A stretch of 45,745 nucleotides of DNA from Bauldia litoralis (GTDB lineage: Bacteria; Pseudomonadota; Alphaproteobacteria; Rhizobiales; Kaistiaceae), in contig CAMCWB010000027.1 of the NCBI GenBank assembly GCA_945882315.1, positions 1 through 45,745 on the forward strand. The letters are read 5' to 3'. Below the pieces are notes generated by a model. It was not told where the DNA came from, made no database searches, and saw only the letters and a list, made by a program, of their open reading frames with translations. Of this stretch, positions 7,288 through 17,424 are shown in pieces. Numbering within the stretch: the first letter of the stretch is position 1; the number at the start of each line of letters is the position of its first letter. A program made the translations under genes and the position numbers.

Positions 7288-8151
7288 TCAGTATTTGACG
7301 CTTGCGGCGTCGTAATAATCGTCGCCGCCGAAGTTCCAGCGGAAGCCGACCTTGATGTCGTGCGAGATGATGTCCTTGAAGGTCACGTCGGAGCAGGGAT
7401 CAACGCTGCAGGTGCCGTCATTGGCGGTGAAGGCGCCGGTCTTGCCGTCACCCAGGTTGAGGAACGAGTAGCCGACGTCGATCGTCAGGTTCTTCGTCGC
7501 CTTGAAGGCCATGCCGGCATGGAGCGCCCAGGCGAGGTCCCAGTTGTTGCCGTCGCCCACATAACCGCCGGTCGGCGTCACGTCGCCGAAATCGTAGTTC
7601 GTGCCGGAGTCGCGGAAGTTGCTGATCGTGTTGTAGGACGCGCCGATACCGGCGCCGACATAGGGCGTGATCCGGTGCCACTCGCCAAGGTCGAGATAGG
7701 CGTTGGCGAGGAACAGCCACTCGGACTTCTTGGCCCGATAGTCGTTGACGCCCCATTCCTCTTCATCGTCGAAATCGGGAATGGCGTCGCCCGAGTAGCG
7801 GTCGAGCGCGTGGAACTGCGTCTTGCCGCGATACTCACCGGTCACGTCGACCCGGAACCAGTCGTTGAAGGTTTAGCCGATGCCGGCGCCGAACAGCATG
7901 CCGGAATCGAATTCGCCCTCGTCCAGCCACTCGAAGTAATTCGCGGCCTCGAACGCCGGATGCTCCATGTGGTCGAACTGCTGGTTGGTCATGCCGAGAT
8001 AACCACGCAGATACCATCCACCATAGGCAATTGGCGCCGGCTGCTCGAACACCGGAATCTCCGGCATGTCTGCTGCGATCGCAACCGTCCCCGGCGCGAC
8101 CAGACCGAACGCTCCGATAAGAGCGGCTTTCAAAAGGCGACCCATTTTCAT
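7288..8151 (-). pseudogene. Omp25-like outer-membrane beta-barrel protein, interrupted by an in-frame TAA
   Basis: One continuous reading frame encodes a porin-like barrel of about 287 residues: signal peptide (MKMGRLLKAALIGAFGLVAP..., cleavage after AIAA), then alternating barrel strands, ending [12 protein letters not shown] and a tyrosine near the C-terminus. Members of the Omp25/31-like family lie in the outer membrane of alphaproteobacteria. The frame is broken at 7873-7875: GAGIG, then TAA, then TFNDWFRVDVTGEYRG. Relatives have Tyr at this position (GIGY-FNDW), so a single TAC/TAT to TAA change explains the break; there is no frameshift. An ATG at 7845 could restart only the C-terminal half without a signal peptide. 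Start is at 8151 or two codons later (8145), both behind AGGAAAGGG. It may be a true pseudogene, or a base error. A CtrA-type site lies 76 bp upstream. Confidence 0.85.
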
Positions 8152-8226
8152 CCCTTTCCTGCCCCCAAAGGCAACGCGACCCCGGCCGTTTGGCGAGTCT
8201 TGGAAAGGAACTATCAAGGTTAATTG

Positions 8227-8241
8227 TTAAAACCCGCTTAA
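8227..8241. promoter_or_regulatory. CtrA-type site upstream of the porin
   Basis: TTAA (8227-8230), seven bases, TTAA (8238-8241), followed by CC; on the minus strand it reads TTAA-GCGGGTT-TTAAC, a full match to the CtrA box TTAA-N7-TTAAC known from Caulobacter and other alphaproteobacteria. It is 76-90 bp before the porin start, within promoter range. Binding is inferred only from the motif. Confidence 0.6.
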
Positions 8242-8280
8242 CCACGTTCAGGCTGCGGCAAAATCCGCGTCCGGCGAGGC

Positions 8281-8321
8281 AATAAAGAAAAAGCCGCAGC
8301 TTCTTCAAGAAGTTGCGGCTT
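8281..8321 (-). terminator. Intrinsic terminator of ftsH
   Basis: A 15-bp stem with one G-T position (8291-8305 with 8307-8321) follows the ftsH stop by about 85 bases. On the minus strand it is followed by TTTCTTTATT after a run of Ts at the stem base, a classic terminator. On the plus strand the tail is TATTTCGTCTT, so weak two-way action is possible. Confidence 0.85.
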
Positions 8322-8404
8322 ATTTCGTCTTAAAAGACTTTAACAATTCAGGGTCATATCGGGACGGCCGAATGAACGGCCGCCCCGTTTTGCCCGGTCG
8401 CCGC

Positions 8405-10330
8405 CTAGGCCTGCGGCTGCGGCTCGAGCGGCCCGTCCAGCTCGGCGCCGCGAGACTTCGGCCCCTTGGTCGACGGCACCGCCGACGCCTTCGAGGCCGG
8501 CGGCTCCTCGCCGGTGTCGCGCACAGGCGCCTTGCCGACGATCAGGCCCTTGATCTCGTCGCCGGTCAGTGTCTCATATTCGAGAAGCCCTTGCGCCAGC
8601 GCCTCGAGATCGGCGTGCTTCACCGTCAGGATGCGACGCGCTTCCGAGAGACCCAGCTCGACCAGCCGGCGGATTTCCGAGTCGATCTTCTGGGCGGTCT
8701 GCTCCGAGACATTCTGCTGGCGCGACACCGAATGACCGAGGAAGACCTCTTCCTGGTTCTCGCCGTAAGCGACCGTGCCGAGTTCCTCGGACAGGCCCCA
8801 GCGCGTCACCATGGCACGCGCCAGCCGGGTCGCCTGCTCGATGTCCGAGGCGGCACCCGACGTAACCTTGTCCTTGCCGAAGGTGATCTCCTCGGCAATC
8901 CGGCCGCCCATCATAATGGCGAGCCGCGAGGTCATCTGCTCGTAGCTCATCGACAGCTTGTCGCGCTCCGGCAACTGCATGACCATGCCCAGCGCCCGGC
9001 CGCGCGGAATGATCGTCGCCTTGTGCACCGGATCGGTGGCGGGAACATTCAGCGCCACGATGGCGTGGCCGGCCTCGTGATAGGCCGTGAGGCGCTTCTC
9101 GTCCTCGGTCATGACGAGCGTCCGCCTTTCGGCGCCCATCATCACCTTGTCCTTGGCGTCCTCGAACTCCTTCATCATGACGAGGCGCTTGCCGCGGCGG
9201 GCCGCGAGCAGGGCCGCCTCGTTGACGAGGTTCATGAGATCGGCGCCGGAGAAGCCCGGCGTGCCGCGCGCCACGGTCTTGAGGTCGACGTCCGGCGCCA
9301 GCGGCACCTTGCGGACATGGACCTTGAGGATGCGCTCGCGCCCGACGACGTCGGGGTTGGGAACGACGATCTGGCGGTCGAAGCGGCCCGGACGCAGCAG
9401 CGCCGGGTCGAGCACGTCGGGCCGGTTGGTCGCGGCGATGAGGATGATGCCCTCATTGGCCTCGAAGCCGTCCATCTCGACGAGCAACTGGTTCAGCGTC
9501 TGCTCGCGCTCGTCATTGCCGCCGCCGAGGCCGGCGCCGCGATGGCGGCCGACCGCGTCGATCTCATCGATGAAGATGATGCAGGGCGCGTTCTTCTTGG
9601 CCTGCTCGAACATGTCGCGGACACGGCTGGCGCCGACGCCGACGAACATCTCGACGAAATCCGAACCGGAAATCGTGAAGAACGGCACATTGGCTTCGCC
9701 GGCGATGGCGCGGGCGAGCAGCGTCTTGCCGGTGCCCGGAGGCCCGACGAGCAGGACGCCGCGCGGGATGCGTCCGCCGAGCCGCTGGAATTTCTGCGGG
9801 TCGCGGAGGAATTCAACGATTTCCTGGAGATCTTCCTTGGCCTCGTCGACGCCGGCGACATCGTCGAAGGTGACGCGGCCGTGGGCCTCCGTCAGAAGCT
9901 TCGCCTTGGACTTGCCGAAGCCGAGCGCCTTGCCGCCCGTCCCCTGCATCTGGCGCATGAAGAAGATCCAGACCGCGAGGATCAGCAACATCGGGAACCA
10001 GGAGATCAGCATGCCGATCAGCGAGGTGCCACCCTCTGTCACGGGCTTCGCCGAAATGGCGACGCCGCGCTGCTCGAGGCGCTTGACGATCTCGGGATCC
10101 TCAGGGGCGTAGGTCTGGAAAGCCGAGCCGTCGCTATAGGCGCCGGCGATCTGCTGACCGGAAATGATCACGCTCCGCACTCTTCCCTGATCCACGTCGG
10201 ACAGGAACTGCGAGTAGGCGATGTCGTTGCCCACCGGCCGCTGTCCGGAATTCTGGAAAAGATTGAAGAGCGCGATGAGGACGAGACCGATGATCACCCA
10301 CAAGGCGAAATTACGGAAGTTCGCGTTCAT
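8405..10330 (-). CDS. ftsH: ATP-dependent membrane zinc metalloprotease FtsH
   Basis: Hexameric inner-membrane AAA+ protease that degrades damaged membrane proteins and regulators. The 641-residue product shows the expected order: transmembrane helix about 9-25, periplasmic domain, second helix about 104-124, AAA domain with Walker A GPPGTGKT (196-203) and Walker B FIDEID (253-258), the second region of homology around RPGRFDR, and peptidase motif HEAGH (418-422). The C-terminal tail is Pro/Glu-rich. The frame continues to 10375, but ATG at 10330 ([11 protein letters not shown]) has AAGGGA upstream and is the family start. It is the last gene of the long minus-strand block after tilS, with its own RpoH-like promoter and a strong terminator. 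Confidence 0.98.
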   Translation of the reverse strand: MNANFRNFALWVIIGLVLIALFNLFQNSGQRPVGNDIAYSQFLSDVDQGRVRSVIISGQQIAGAYSDGSAFQTYAPEDPEIVKRLEQRGVAISAKPVTEGGTSLIGMLISWFPMLLILAVWIFFMRQMQGTGGKALGFGKSKAKLLTEAHGRVTFDDVAGVDEAKEDLQEIVEFLRDPQKFQRLGGRIPRGVLLVGPPGTGKTLLARAIAGEANVPFFTISGSDFVEMFVGVGASRVRDMFEQAKKNAPCIIFIDEIDAVGRHRGAGLGGGNDEREQTLNQLLVEMDGFEANEGIILIAATNRPDVLDPALLRPGRFDRQIVVPNPDVVGRERILKVHVRKVPLAPDVDLKTVARGTPGFSGADLMNLVNEAALLAARRGKRLVMMKEFEDAKDKVMMGAERRTLVMTEDEKRLTAYHEAGHAIVALNVPATDPVHKATIIPRGRALGMVMQLPERDKLSMSYEQMTSRLAIMMGGRIAEEITFGKDKVTSGAASDIEQATRLARAMVTRWGLSEELGTVAYGENQEEVFLGHSVSRQQNVSEQTAQKIDSEIRRLVELGLSEARRILTVKHADLEALAQGLLEYETLTGDEIKGLIVGKAPVRDTGEEPPASKASAVPSTKGPKSRGAELDGPLEPQPQA

Positions 10331-10393
10331 TGCGTTCCCTTCGACGCCCGGCCAAGGCGACCGCCCCTCGCCCACCGTCCCTAATCTGATCCG

Positions 10394-10425
10394 CTAAGAT
10401 AGGTGCGCCCACCCTCGAAGCCAAG
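10394..10425 (-). promoter_or_regulatory. RpoH (sigma-32) type promoter of ftsH
   Basis: On the minus strand CTTG (10422-10425) is followed after 18 bases by CCTATCTTAG (10394-10403). This fits every fixed position of the alphaproteobacterial heat-shock promoter pattern CTTG-N17/18-CYTATNTNNG. Transcription would start near 10387, about 55 bases before the ftsH ATG. ftsH is a classic heat-shock gene, which supports the assignment. Confidence 0.7.
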
Positions 10426-10478
10426 ACAACATTCGAAGCTTATCATGCTGAAATTACGGCAGAGTGAACGGCCGGGCT

Positions 10479-11816
10479 TCAGGCCGGGGCGAGAAAATCC
10501 GGAAAGCGCGGCGGTTCGGCCAGCCGATCGGACAGGATCGAGCGGACAACCACGCCGGGATCGCCGGAAACACCAGCAAAATATCCAATTGACGGCACGG
10601 CGACCAGGGTCGCGCCGGTCCATAGGGCCGGCAGGGCCGCGACCGCGCCCGCGGGCTTGAGGTCGATGCGCAGACCGGCGGCGCGGCGCCCACCCTCGCC
10701 GAGCGCGGCAAGCCGGAGCCGCCGCCGCGCTCCGGTTGCGGCATCGACCCGGAATCGATTGTCCCAGACGACGGAGGACCCCGGCGTCAGCCTGACTTCG
10801 GGCAGTCCTTCCCGGCCGACCTCCCGATAGAGCAGAAAGCGGCCCCGGCGAGCTTCGATGACCACCCCGGCAAGCGTCCGCTTGAACCGGACGGTGCCGC
10901 GATGCGCCTCCATGTCGCGCAGAAGTGCCAGAAGACGCTCATAGCGCGGCGGATACTGGTCGCCGCCGATGCCCAGCAGCAAGCGGACCAGGGCCCTCGC
11001 CCGCAACTCGGCCGGGGCCTGAAGAAAAAGGACGGGATCGACCACCGCGATCGCCAGCTCGTCCAGAGCAACGGCCCTGGCCAGCAGTTTCCCCGCGCCG
11101 GCATCGATCGCCTCGGCCGCCGCCGCGAGACGCCGCGCCGTCGCAGCGAGGCCCGCGGCATCGATGCCCTCCGCCGCCAGCGACGGCATCAACTGCCGGA
11201 TGCGGGCGCGCGCGAAGCGCGGATCGGCATTCATGGCATCCTCGACCGGTGCAAGGCCGGCCGCCGCAGCACTTGCCCGAAGGCGCGAGCGCGGCACGCC
11301 GAGGAAGGGCCGGACGATCGTCACCTCGCCGACCCGAATCTCGCTCCGCATGGCGGCAAGCCCGAACAGGCCCGAGCCGCGCGCCAACCTCAGAAGCAGC
11401 GTCTCGGCCTGGTCGTCGCGATGATGGGCAAGCAGGAGATGGCTGGCACCGGCCTCGCGCGCGGCAGAAAGAAGCAGATGGTAGCGGGCGGCCCGTGCCG
11501 CCGCCTCGACATCACCCTTCGGTTTTCGGCCGATCCAGCGGAGAATTCGTGCCTCGAGGCCGCGCGACCGTGCGGTCGCAACGACGCCGGCCGCTTCCTT
11601 TCGGGAAGACGGGCGCAATCCGTGATCGACGGTGAGGATGAGAAGGGAGGGTGTGCCCGGATTTCGTCGGCGCCAACGATCGGCGCAGTCGAGAAGGGAA
11701 AGGGAATCGGCGCCGCCCGAAACGGCAAGGGCAATCAGCGTGGCGCGCTCGACCGGCGCGAAAAGCGCGGGGAGTTCTGAATCGTCGATCGGCCCGGTCG
11801 GCTCAGCAGCCCGCAC
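10479..11816 (-). CDS. tilS: tRNA(Ile)-lysidine synthase
   Basis: Modifies the wobble cytidine of the CAU-anticodon isoleucine tRNA to lysidine, using ATP and lysine, so that it reads AUA codons. About 445 residues. The N-type PP-loop SGGADS is at 33-38, followed by the TVDHGLR and LLLAHHRDDQAET stretches typical of TilS (about residues 60-130); the C-terminal region is a less conserved tRNA-binding part. I chose GTG at 11816, which overlaps the end of cpoB by 14 bases and puts the PP-loop at the usual distance; the frame is open to 11861 but that extension lies wholly inside cpoB. Its position between cpoB and ftsH is typical for Hyphomicrobiales. Confidence 0.93.
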   Translation of the reverse strand: MRAAEPTGPIDDSELPALFAPVERATLIALAVSGGADSLSLLDCADRWRRRNPGTPSLLILTVDHGLRPSSRKEAAGVVATARSRGLEARILRWIGRKPKGDVEAAARAARYHLLLSAAREAGASHLLLAHHRDDQAETLLLRLARGSGLFGLAAMRSEIRVGEVTIVRPFLGVPRSRLRASAAAAGLAPVEDAMNADPRFARARIRQLMPSLAAEGIDAAGLAATARRLAAAAEAIDAGAGKLLARAVALDELAIAVVDPVLFLQAPAELRARALVRLLLGIGGDQYPPRYERLLALLRDMEAHRGTVRFKRTLAGVVIEARRGRFLLYREVGREGLPEVRLTPGSSVVWDNRFRVDAATGARRRLRLAALGEGGRRAAGLRIDLKPAGAVAALPALWTGATLVAVPSIGYFAGVSGDPGVVVRSILSDRLAEPPRFPDFLAPA

Positions 11817-12834
11817 TGGATTGTTCGACCTTGATGCGCTGGCGAAGCGCGTTCGACGCATTCGGATATTGCTTCAGCACCGCCGAGAATGTCGAGCAGG
11901 CGGCATCGCGCTCGCCCAGTCCGGCAAGCGACAGGCCGAGCTTCAGGAGCGCGTCGGGCGCCTTGCCGCTTTTCGGATAGGCCTTGTAGCCGGCAAGAAA
12001 CTCATTGGCCGCCTCGCGAAATTGGGCGCGCACGAAAAGGCTCTCGCCCAACCAGTATTGCGCATCCGGCGCCAGCGCGTCGCTGGGATAGGCCGACAGG
12101 AACTGGCGGAAGCCGGCCTCCGCCGTGTCGTAGTCGCCGGAGAGGATACTGCCATAGGCGCGCTCATAGTCGGTACGGGCATCCCCCGAGGGCGCGATCG
12201 AGGCGACATCCGGACCCGACCCGCCACCCGGCGTGATCGGCGCGCCGAGATCCATCGGCTGGTCGGGCGCCGGCGGCGGCCCGTCGAGGGTAAGCGAGCC
12301 AAGCGGCCCTGGCGGCGCGCCGAGGCCGCCCCCCATCGGGGCCTCGCCAGCCGGCGGCGCACCGGCAAGGGCACCGATCGCATCGGACGGCATTCCGCCG
12401 ACATCCGGCGTTATCCCGCCGCCATCGGAGGGCGACAGCATCGGCGGCTCGGCCGGCGGCAGGGCGGCGGATTCCGAGGGCGTCGCCTCGGCTGAAGGCG
12501 GCGCTTCCGAGCGCTGCGGCTGGCTGCCCCCGCTCTTGCCGCCTTCGAGGTCGCGGAAGCGGAATTCATTGTCTTCCTGCATCCGCTTCAACTGTTCCTG
12601 AAGCTGGCGAAGCTGGAAGGTGAGTTCCTCGATCTGGCCGGTCAGCGTCCGCATCTGCGCTTCGACGCGGTTGAGCCTTTCGGCGCCGCCGCCCGCCTGG
12701 GCCTCGATGACCGGCGATTCGACCGCCGGCTTCTGTCCGAACGGCCGCCAGGCCGCATCGGCGGAGAACGGTGTGATCATCAGAAGGGCGCCAGCCGCAA
12801 GGAGCACGGCCGCCCGGTATTGTCTCATTGTCAT
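11803..12834 (-). CDS. cpoB: Cell division coordinator CpoB (YbgF), Tol-Pal associated
   Basis: Periplasmic protein that in E. coli links peptidoglycan synthesis to Tol-driven outer-membrane constriction. About 343 residues: signal peptide with cleavage predicted at ADA|AWRPF (about 27/28), an N-terminal coiled coil (about residues 48-95, RLNRVEAQMRTLTGQIEEL onward) that mediates trimerisation in the family, a long Pro/Gly/Ser-rich linker, and C-terminal TPR repeats starting near DYERAYGSILSGDYDTAEAGF. The linker is longer than in E. coli, as usual in alphaproteobacteria. Start at 12834 (MTMRQYRAAV) or two codons later; GGGAAG is upstream. It follows pal and overlaps the tilS start. Confidence 0.92.
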   Translation of the reverse strand: MTMRQYRAAVLLAAGALLMITPFSADAAWRPFGQKPAVESPVIEAQAGGGAERLNRVEAQMRTLTGQIEELTFQLRQLQEQLKRMQEDNEFRFRDLEGGKSGGSQPQRSEAPPSAEATPSESAALPPAEPPMLSPSDGGGITPDVGGMPSDAIGALAGAPPAGEAPMGGGLGAPPGPLGSLTLDGPPPAPDQPMDLGAPITPGGGSGPDVASIAPSGDARTDYERAYGSILSGDYDTAEAGFRQFLSAYPSDALAPDAQYWLGESLFVRAQFREAANEFLAGYKAYPKSGKAPDALLKLGLSLAGLGERDAACSTFSAVLKQYPNASNALRQRIKVEQSSAGC

Positions 12835-12940
12835 GGTCGCGTTGCTTCCCGCACTGCGAGGCAGGCACCGAACCGCGTCCGGCTTCGCCTTCCCTAGCAT
12901 AGGATTGCGGAGTTCGGCCAAATTTGGGCGCCTGACAAGA

Positions 12941-12966
12941 GAACGGCGGCCGAGGGGCCGCCGTTC
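12941..12966 (-). terminator. Hairpin terminator after pal
   Basis: Perfect 11-bp stem GAACGGCGGCC / GGCCGCCGTTC with a four-base loop, placed 31 bases after the pal stop. The minus-strand tail is TCTCTTGTC, only moderately T-rich, so it may act as an attenuator between pal and cpoB more than as a full stop. Confidence 0.6.
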
Positions 12967-12997
12967 GAAATCATATCGCTCGGGATAGAAGCAAGCG

Positions 12998-13498
12998 TCA
13001 CGAACCGGCGGTGTTGACCACCGTGACGGCGCGCCGGTTCTGCGACCAGCAGGAGATGTCGTCGCAGACCGCAACCGGACGTTCCTTGCCGTAGGAGATG
13101 GTGCGGAAGCGGTTGGCGCCGACGCCCAGCGAAGCAAGATAGTCCCGCGCGATTTCGGCGCGACGGGCGCCGAGCGCGATGTTGTATTCGCGCGTGCCGC
13201 GTTCGTCGGCATGGCCTTCGATCGTGATCGCATAGCGCGGATACTGCTTCAGCCACTGGGCCTGACGGTCGAGCGTCGTGCGCGCCACCGAGGTCAGGTC
13301 CGTCGAGTCGGTCTCGAAGAAGACCCGGTCGCCGACATTGACGACGAAGTCCTGGCTGGAGCCCGGTACTGCCGAACCGCCGACCCCGGCCGTCGCACCG
13401 GTCGTCTTCGGCTTGTTGGCGCAGGCCGCCACCATGAGGGCGAGGCCGATAATGGCAACCATGCGGGCGCCACGTGATAAAGTTAAGTTCATCGTCAT
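12998..13498 (-). CDS. pal: Peptidoglycan-associated lipoprotein Pal
   Basis: Outer-membrane lipoprotein that anchors the outer membrane to peptidoglycan and works with TolB. 166 residues: lipoprotein signal with lipobox LMVAAC (lipidated Cys26), a short flexible Thr/Gly/Ser linker, then an OmpA-like peptidoglycan-binding domain. The binding motif is EGHADERGTREYNIALGARRA, with the Asp and Arg that contact diaminopimelate in this family. ATG at 13498 has GGGAG upstream; a second ATG two codons later is possible. It lies 193 bp after tolB, so it may have its own promoter. Confidence 0.97.
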   Translation of the reverse strand: MTMNLTLSRGARMVAIIGLALMVAACANKPKTTGATAGVGGSAVPGSSQDFVVNVGDRVFFETDSTDLTSVARTTLDRQAQWLKQYPRYAITIEGHADERGTREYNIALGARRAEIARDYLASLGVGANRFRTISYGKERPVAVCDDISCWSQNRRAVTVVNTAGS

Positions 13499-13691
13499 TC
13501 CGATAACTCCCCGTCCACCATAACGGACATGTGACCTACCTAACCGTTGTTGGTTAAGGCCAGGTTCAAAAAGGTGGTTAAGAATTCGTTGTGGGCCCTT
13601 TCGGGGGTGATTTCCGACGCGCCTGACACGCAATGCCGGCAAAACATGCCGGCGCCCCTTTGCCGCTCGGCGCGAGCGTAGCGGCGGGGAC

Positions 13692-15050
13692 TCAATTGAT
13701 CAAGGGCGACCATGCCGGGTCCGATCCGAAAGCAGGCGTCGGCACGCGGTACTCATTGTAGCCGCTGAGGTCGATGGTCCAGAGCTGCGGCCCGCCATTG
13801 GCGCCGGGCGTATCGCGGAAGAACATCAGCACGCGGCCGTTCGGCGCCCAGGTCGGGCCTTCATTGTGGAAACTCTCGGTCAGGATGCGCTCGCCGCTGC
13901 CGTCCGGCTTGATCACGCCGATGCCGAACTGGCCGCCGCTGCGGCGCGTGAAGGCGATGAGGTCGCCGCGCGGCGACCACACCGGCGTCGAATAGGACGC
14001 GCCCTGGCCGAAGCTGATGCGCTGCGGGTTAGAGCCGTCGGCGCCCATGATGTAGAGCTGCTGCGATCCACCGCGGTCGGATTCGAAGACGATCTGCGAG
14101 CCGTCCGGCGAATAGGACGGGCTCGTATCGATCGAGGCGCTGTCGGTCAGCCGCGTCGTCTTGCGCGAGCGCAGATCCATCAGGAAGATATTGGCATTGC
14201 CTTCCTGCTGCAGGCTCATGACGACGCGCTGGCCGTCCGGCGCGAAGCGCGGCGCGAAGGTCATGCCCGGGAAATCGCCGACCAGCTCGCGCTGCCCCGT
14301 CTCGATATTGAGGAGGTAGACCTTCGGCTGCTCGTTGCCGCCGTAGGACATGTAGGTGACCTCCTGGTTCGACGGGCTGAAGCGCGGCGTCAGCACGAGG
14401 TCATTGCCGCGCGTCAGGTAGCGGACGTTGGCGCCGTCCTGGTCCATGATGGCGAGCTTCTTGACGCGACCGTCCTTGGGGCCGGTCTCGTCGACGAAGA
14501 CGATGCGCGTGTCGAAATAGCTGCGCTCGCCGGTCAAGCGCTCATAGATGGCATCGGCGATGATATGGGCAACGCGCCGCCAGTTGTCCGGCGTCGTGAA
14601 GAATTGCTGGCCGGTCATCTGCTGGCCGGCAAAGATGTCCCACAGGCGGAACTCGGCGCGCAGCCTGCCGTCCGGCTGCCGCGTGACGCCACCGGTGACC
14701 AGCGCCTGCGCGTTCAGGATCCGCCAGTCGGCGAAATTCGGCGACTGGTTGGGATCGATCGCGGCCTGGATGAAGCTTGCCGGCTCGAGCGGCTGGAAGA
14801 GGCCCGACCGTTTCAGGTCGGCAGAGATGACATTGGCGATGTCGGCGCCGAGCTGGACGTCGGTCGCCGCCGCGACGAAGGCCGGTATGGCGATCGGCAG
14901 CGGCTGGATGGTGCCGCGCGTCACGTCGACCTCGACGAGCGCGGAAGCCGGCTGTGGCGCGATCATCGCGCCGGCAGCAAGCAGCGAAACGATCGCGGCC
15001 GCGGCAAGGCGCGGCAGCCGGGAAAGGTTCTTCGTGATCAGACCGGTCAT
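13692..15050 (-). CDS. tolB: Tol-Pal system beta-propeller protein TolB
   Basis: Periplasmic component that binds Pal and is released by TolA during outer-membrane constriction. 452 residues with an N-terminal signal peptide (hydrophobic stretch to ASA), an alpha/beta N-terminal domain, and a six-bladed propeller visible as repeated SPDG-type blade motifs ([40 protein letters not shown]). GAGGAAGAAC precedes the ATG. It follows tolA by 21 bases, in the operon order tolQ-tolR-tolA-tolB. Confidence 0.97.
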   Translation of the reverse strand: MTGLITKNLSRLPRLAAAAIVSLLAAGAMIAPQPASALVEVDVTRGTIQPLPIAIPAFVAAATDVQLGADIANVISADLKRSGLFQPLEPASFIQAAIDPNQSPNFADWRILNAQALVTGGVTRQPDGRLRAEFRLWDIFAGQQMTGQQFFTTPDNWRRVAHIIADAIYERLTGERSYFDTRIVFVDETGPKDGRVKKLAIMDQDGANVRYLTRGNDLVLTPRFSPSNQEVTYMSYGGNEQPKVYLLNIETGQRELVGDFPGMTFAPRFAPDGQRVVMSLQQEGNANIFLMDLRSRKTTRLTDSASIDTSPSYSPDGSQIVFESDRGGSQQLYIMGADGSNPQRISFGQGASYSTPVWSPRGDLIAFTRRSGGQFGIGVIKPDGSGERILTESFHNEGPTWAPNGRVLMFFRDTPGANGGPQLWTIDLSGYNEYRVPTPAFGSDPAWSPLIN

Positions 15051-15071
15051 GTTCTTCCTCGGCTCTGCGGC

Positions 15072-16034
15072 TCAACCGCCGAACATTTTCCTTGGATCAA
15101 AGGTAAGATTGATTTCCTGCCATGAAGCATACTTCTCGGCCGGAAGCTCGTAAGGCGCGCAACGACGGATCGCTCTCACGGCCGCCTCGGCCGACGTGCG
15201 GGCGAATTCGCTCGAACCGGACTGCAGTATCTGCGGCGGCTGCGACGGCGACAACGACCCGTCCTGGTTCAGGAAGATCTTCACCTTCACGATGAGATCG
15301 GTGGCGTCCGGGGGAATGAGCCCGGAGATATTCCAGCACTGTGCGATCTTGCCGCTGAGCGCGTCGATCTCGCTCAGCGACATCTGGTCGACCGGGCTGC
15401 CGGTCCGGCTGCCAAGCGTCGGCTGCGCCTCGGCCGGCTTCGTCGAACCGGTCGGCTTGCTCTTGTCGAGAAGCGCGGAGATCTCGTCCGTGTTGAGCGT
15501 CTCCTCCTTCTTCTCTTCCTTCGGCTGCACCGCGGCGACCTGCGTCTTCTTCGGCGGTGCCGGGCGCGGCCGCGGCACCGGCGCAGGCACCGGCGGCTTG
15601 GCCACGGCCTCCTTGGGCGGCTCGGGCTTCGGTTCAGGCGCGGGCGCGGGCTCCGGCGTCGGCTCGGGCGCCGGCTCTGGTTCCGGAGGCGGCGGCGCGG
15701 GTTCGGGTTCCGGCGGCGGAGGCGTCGGCTCCGGCTCGGGCGGCGGCGGCTCCGGCACGACCGGGTCGGGCTTCGGTGGCGGAGGCGGAGGCGGTGGAGG
15801 CGGCGGTGGAGCCTCGGCGACCTTCGGCGCCGGCGGTTCGGGCACGACTTCCTCGCGCGCCTCGGCTTTGGTGACGCCGAGGTTCAGGCGCGTCAATTCG
15901 TCGATCGGGACAAAGTCGACCGGGATCGATTCGAGATTACTCATGTCGAGTGTCTTCGGCGACGGCAGCGATATGAAGCCCCACGCAGCGAGGGCGACAT
16001 GGCCGATGACCGAGACGGCAAGCCCGGTTCGCAT
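15072..16034 (-). CDS. tolA: Tol-Pal system protein TolA
   Basis: Inner-membrane protein spanning the periplasm, energised by TolQR. 320 residues: a short cytoplasmic start, one transmembrane helix (about 5-22), a long linker and a compact C-terminal domain (about 220-320, with CWNISGLIPPDA and RRCAPYELP). The linker is unusual beside the helical E. coli TolA: it is built of Pro/Glu-rich repeats of the type PEPxPxPPPPE, including an unbroken run of twelve prolines, resembling TonB. Seven bases separate it from tolR; no strong ribosome-binding site is seen, so translational coupling is likely. Confidence 0.94.
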   Translation of the reverse strand: MRTGLAVSVIGHVALAAWGFISLPSPKTLDMSNLESIPVDFVPIDELTRLNLGVTKAEAREEVVPEPPAPKVAEAPPPPPPPPPPPPKPDPVVPEPPPPEPEPTPPPPEPEPAPPPPEPEPAPEPTPEPAPAPEPKPEPPKEAVAKPPVPAPVPRPRPAPPKKTQVAAVQPKEEKKEETLNTDEISALLDKSKPTGSTKPAEAQPTLGSRTGSPVDQMSLSEIDALSGKIAQCWNISGLIPPDATDLIVKVKIFLNQDGSLSPSQPPQILQSGSSEFARTSAEAAVRAIRRCAPYELPAEKYASWQEINLTFDPRKMFGG

Positions 16035-16041
16035 AAGTCGA

Positions 16042-16485
16042 TCAGCTATCCGGTTTTTCGACCGACACCAGGCCGATGTGACGGTAGCCGGCGCCGTTGA
16101 TGAGGCCCATTATGCGCATGATCGCGCCATAGCTCGCGGTGCGGTCGCCGCGCACATAGATGCGCTCGTCGAATCCGTTGGGGGCGATCTCGGAGAGCCG
16201 CGCGACGACGTCGTCGACGTTGATTTCATCCTCCTTGAGGAAGACGCGGCCTTCCGGATCGATGGTGATGGTGATCGGCTCCTTCTCGATGGCGAGCGGC
16301 TTCGCCTGCGCCTCGGGGAGATCGACGGGCACGCCCGAGGTCAATAGCGGCGCCGAGACCATGAAAACGATGAGCAGCACCAGCATGACATCGACAAACG
16401 GCGTCACGTTGATTTCGCTCATCGGGCGCGCGCGCCGGCTGCGACGATTGCTGCGGAAGCCTCCGGGGCCGATCGGCGGGCTCAT
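16042..16485 (-). CDS. tolR: Tol-Pal system proton channel subunit TolR
   Basis: ExbD/TolR family protein of 147 residues. A basic N-terminal cytoplasmic segment, one transmembrane helix (about 27-48) starting INVTPFVDVMLVLLIVFMV with the proton-carrying Asp32, and a periplasmic domain. It forms the ion-conducting motor with TolQ. It lies 3 bases after tolQ and 7 before tolA. Confidence 0.97.
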   Translation of the reverse strand: MSPPIGPGGFRSNRRSRRARPMSEINVTPFVDVMLVLLIVFMVSAPLLTSGVPVDLPEAQAKPLAIEKEPITITIDPEGRVFLKEDEINVDDVVARLSEIAPNGFDERIYVRGDRTASYGAIMRIMGLINGAGYRHIGLVSVEKPDS

Positions 16486-16488
16486 CGG

Positions 16489-17208
<720 letters not shown>

Positions 17209-17424
17209 TTGTCGGAACCTCTAAAGGGTTAAAGCTCTGCCCGGCTCACGCGGCAGCGCCGAGACGGACCGGGCCGCTCGGCGAACACGAAATCGATCCT
17301 GCAAGGTATTGGCCGGCCTTGGAATTCCGACCTCGGCTGTCTCGCTTCCAAATTTGGCGAAACGAGGGCCGTCCGTTAACCTGCCATACACAGCAAACCA
17401 TTGGAGTTTCTAAGGGTCTTACGG

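Noticed and set aside
8372-10384. 670-codon open frame on the plus strand opposite ftsH, and similar long antisense frames opposite serA, tkt and others
   Set aside because: They mirror genuine conserved genes, are rich in Arg/Asp/His/Ala as expected for the complement of GC-rich coding DNA, and lack recognisable domains or ribosome-binding sites.
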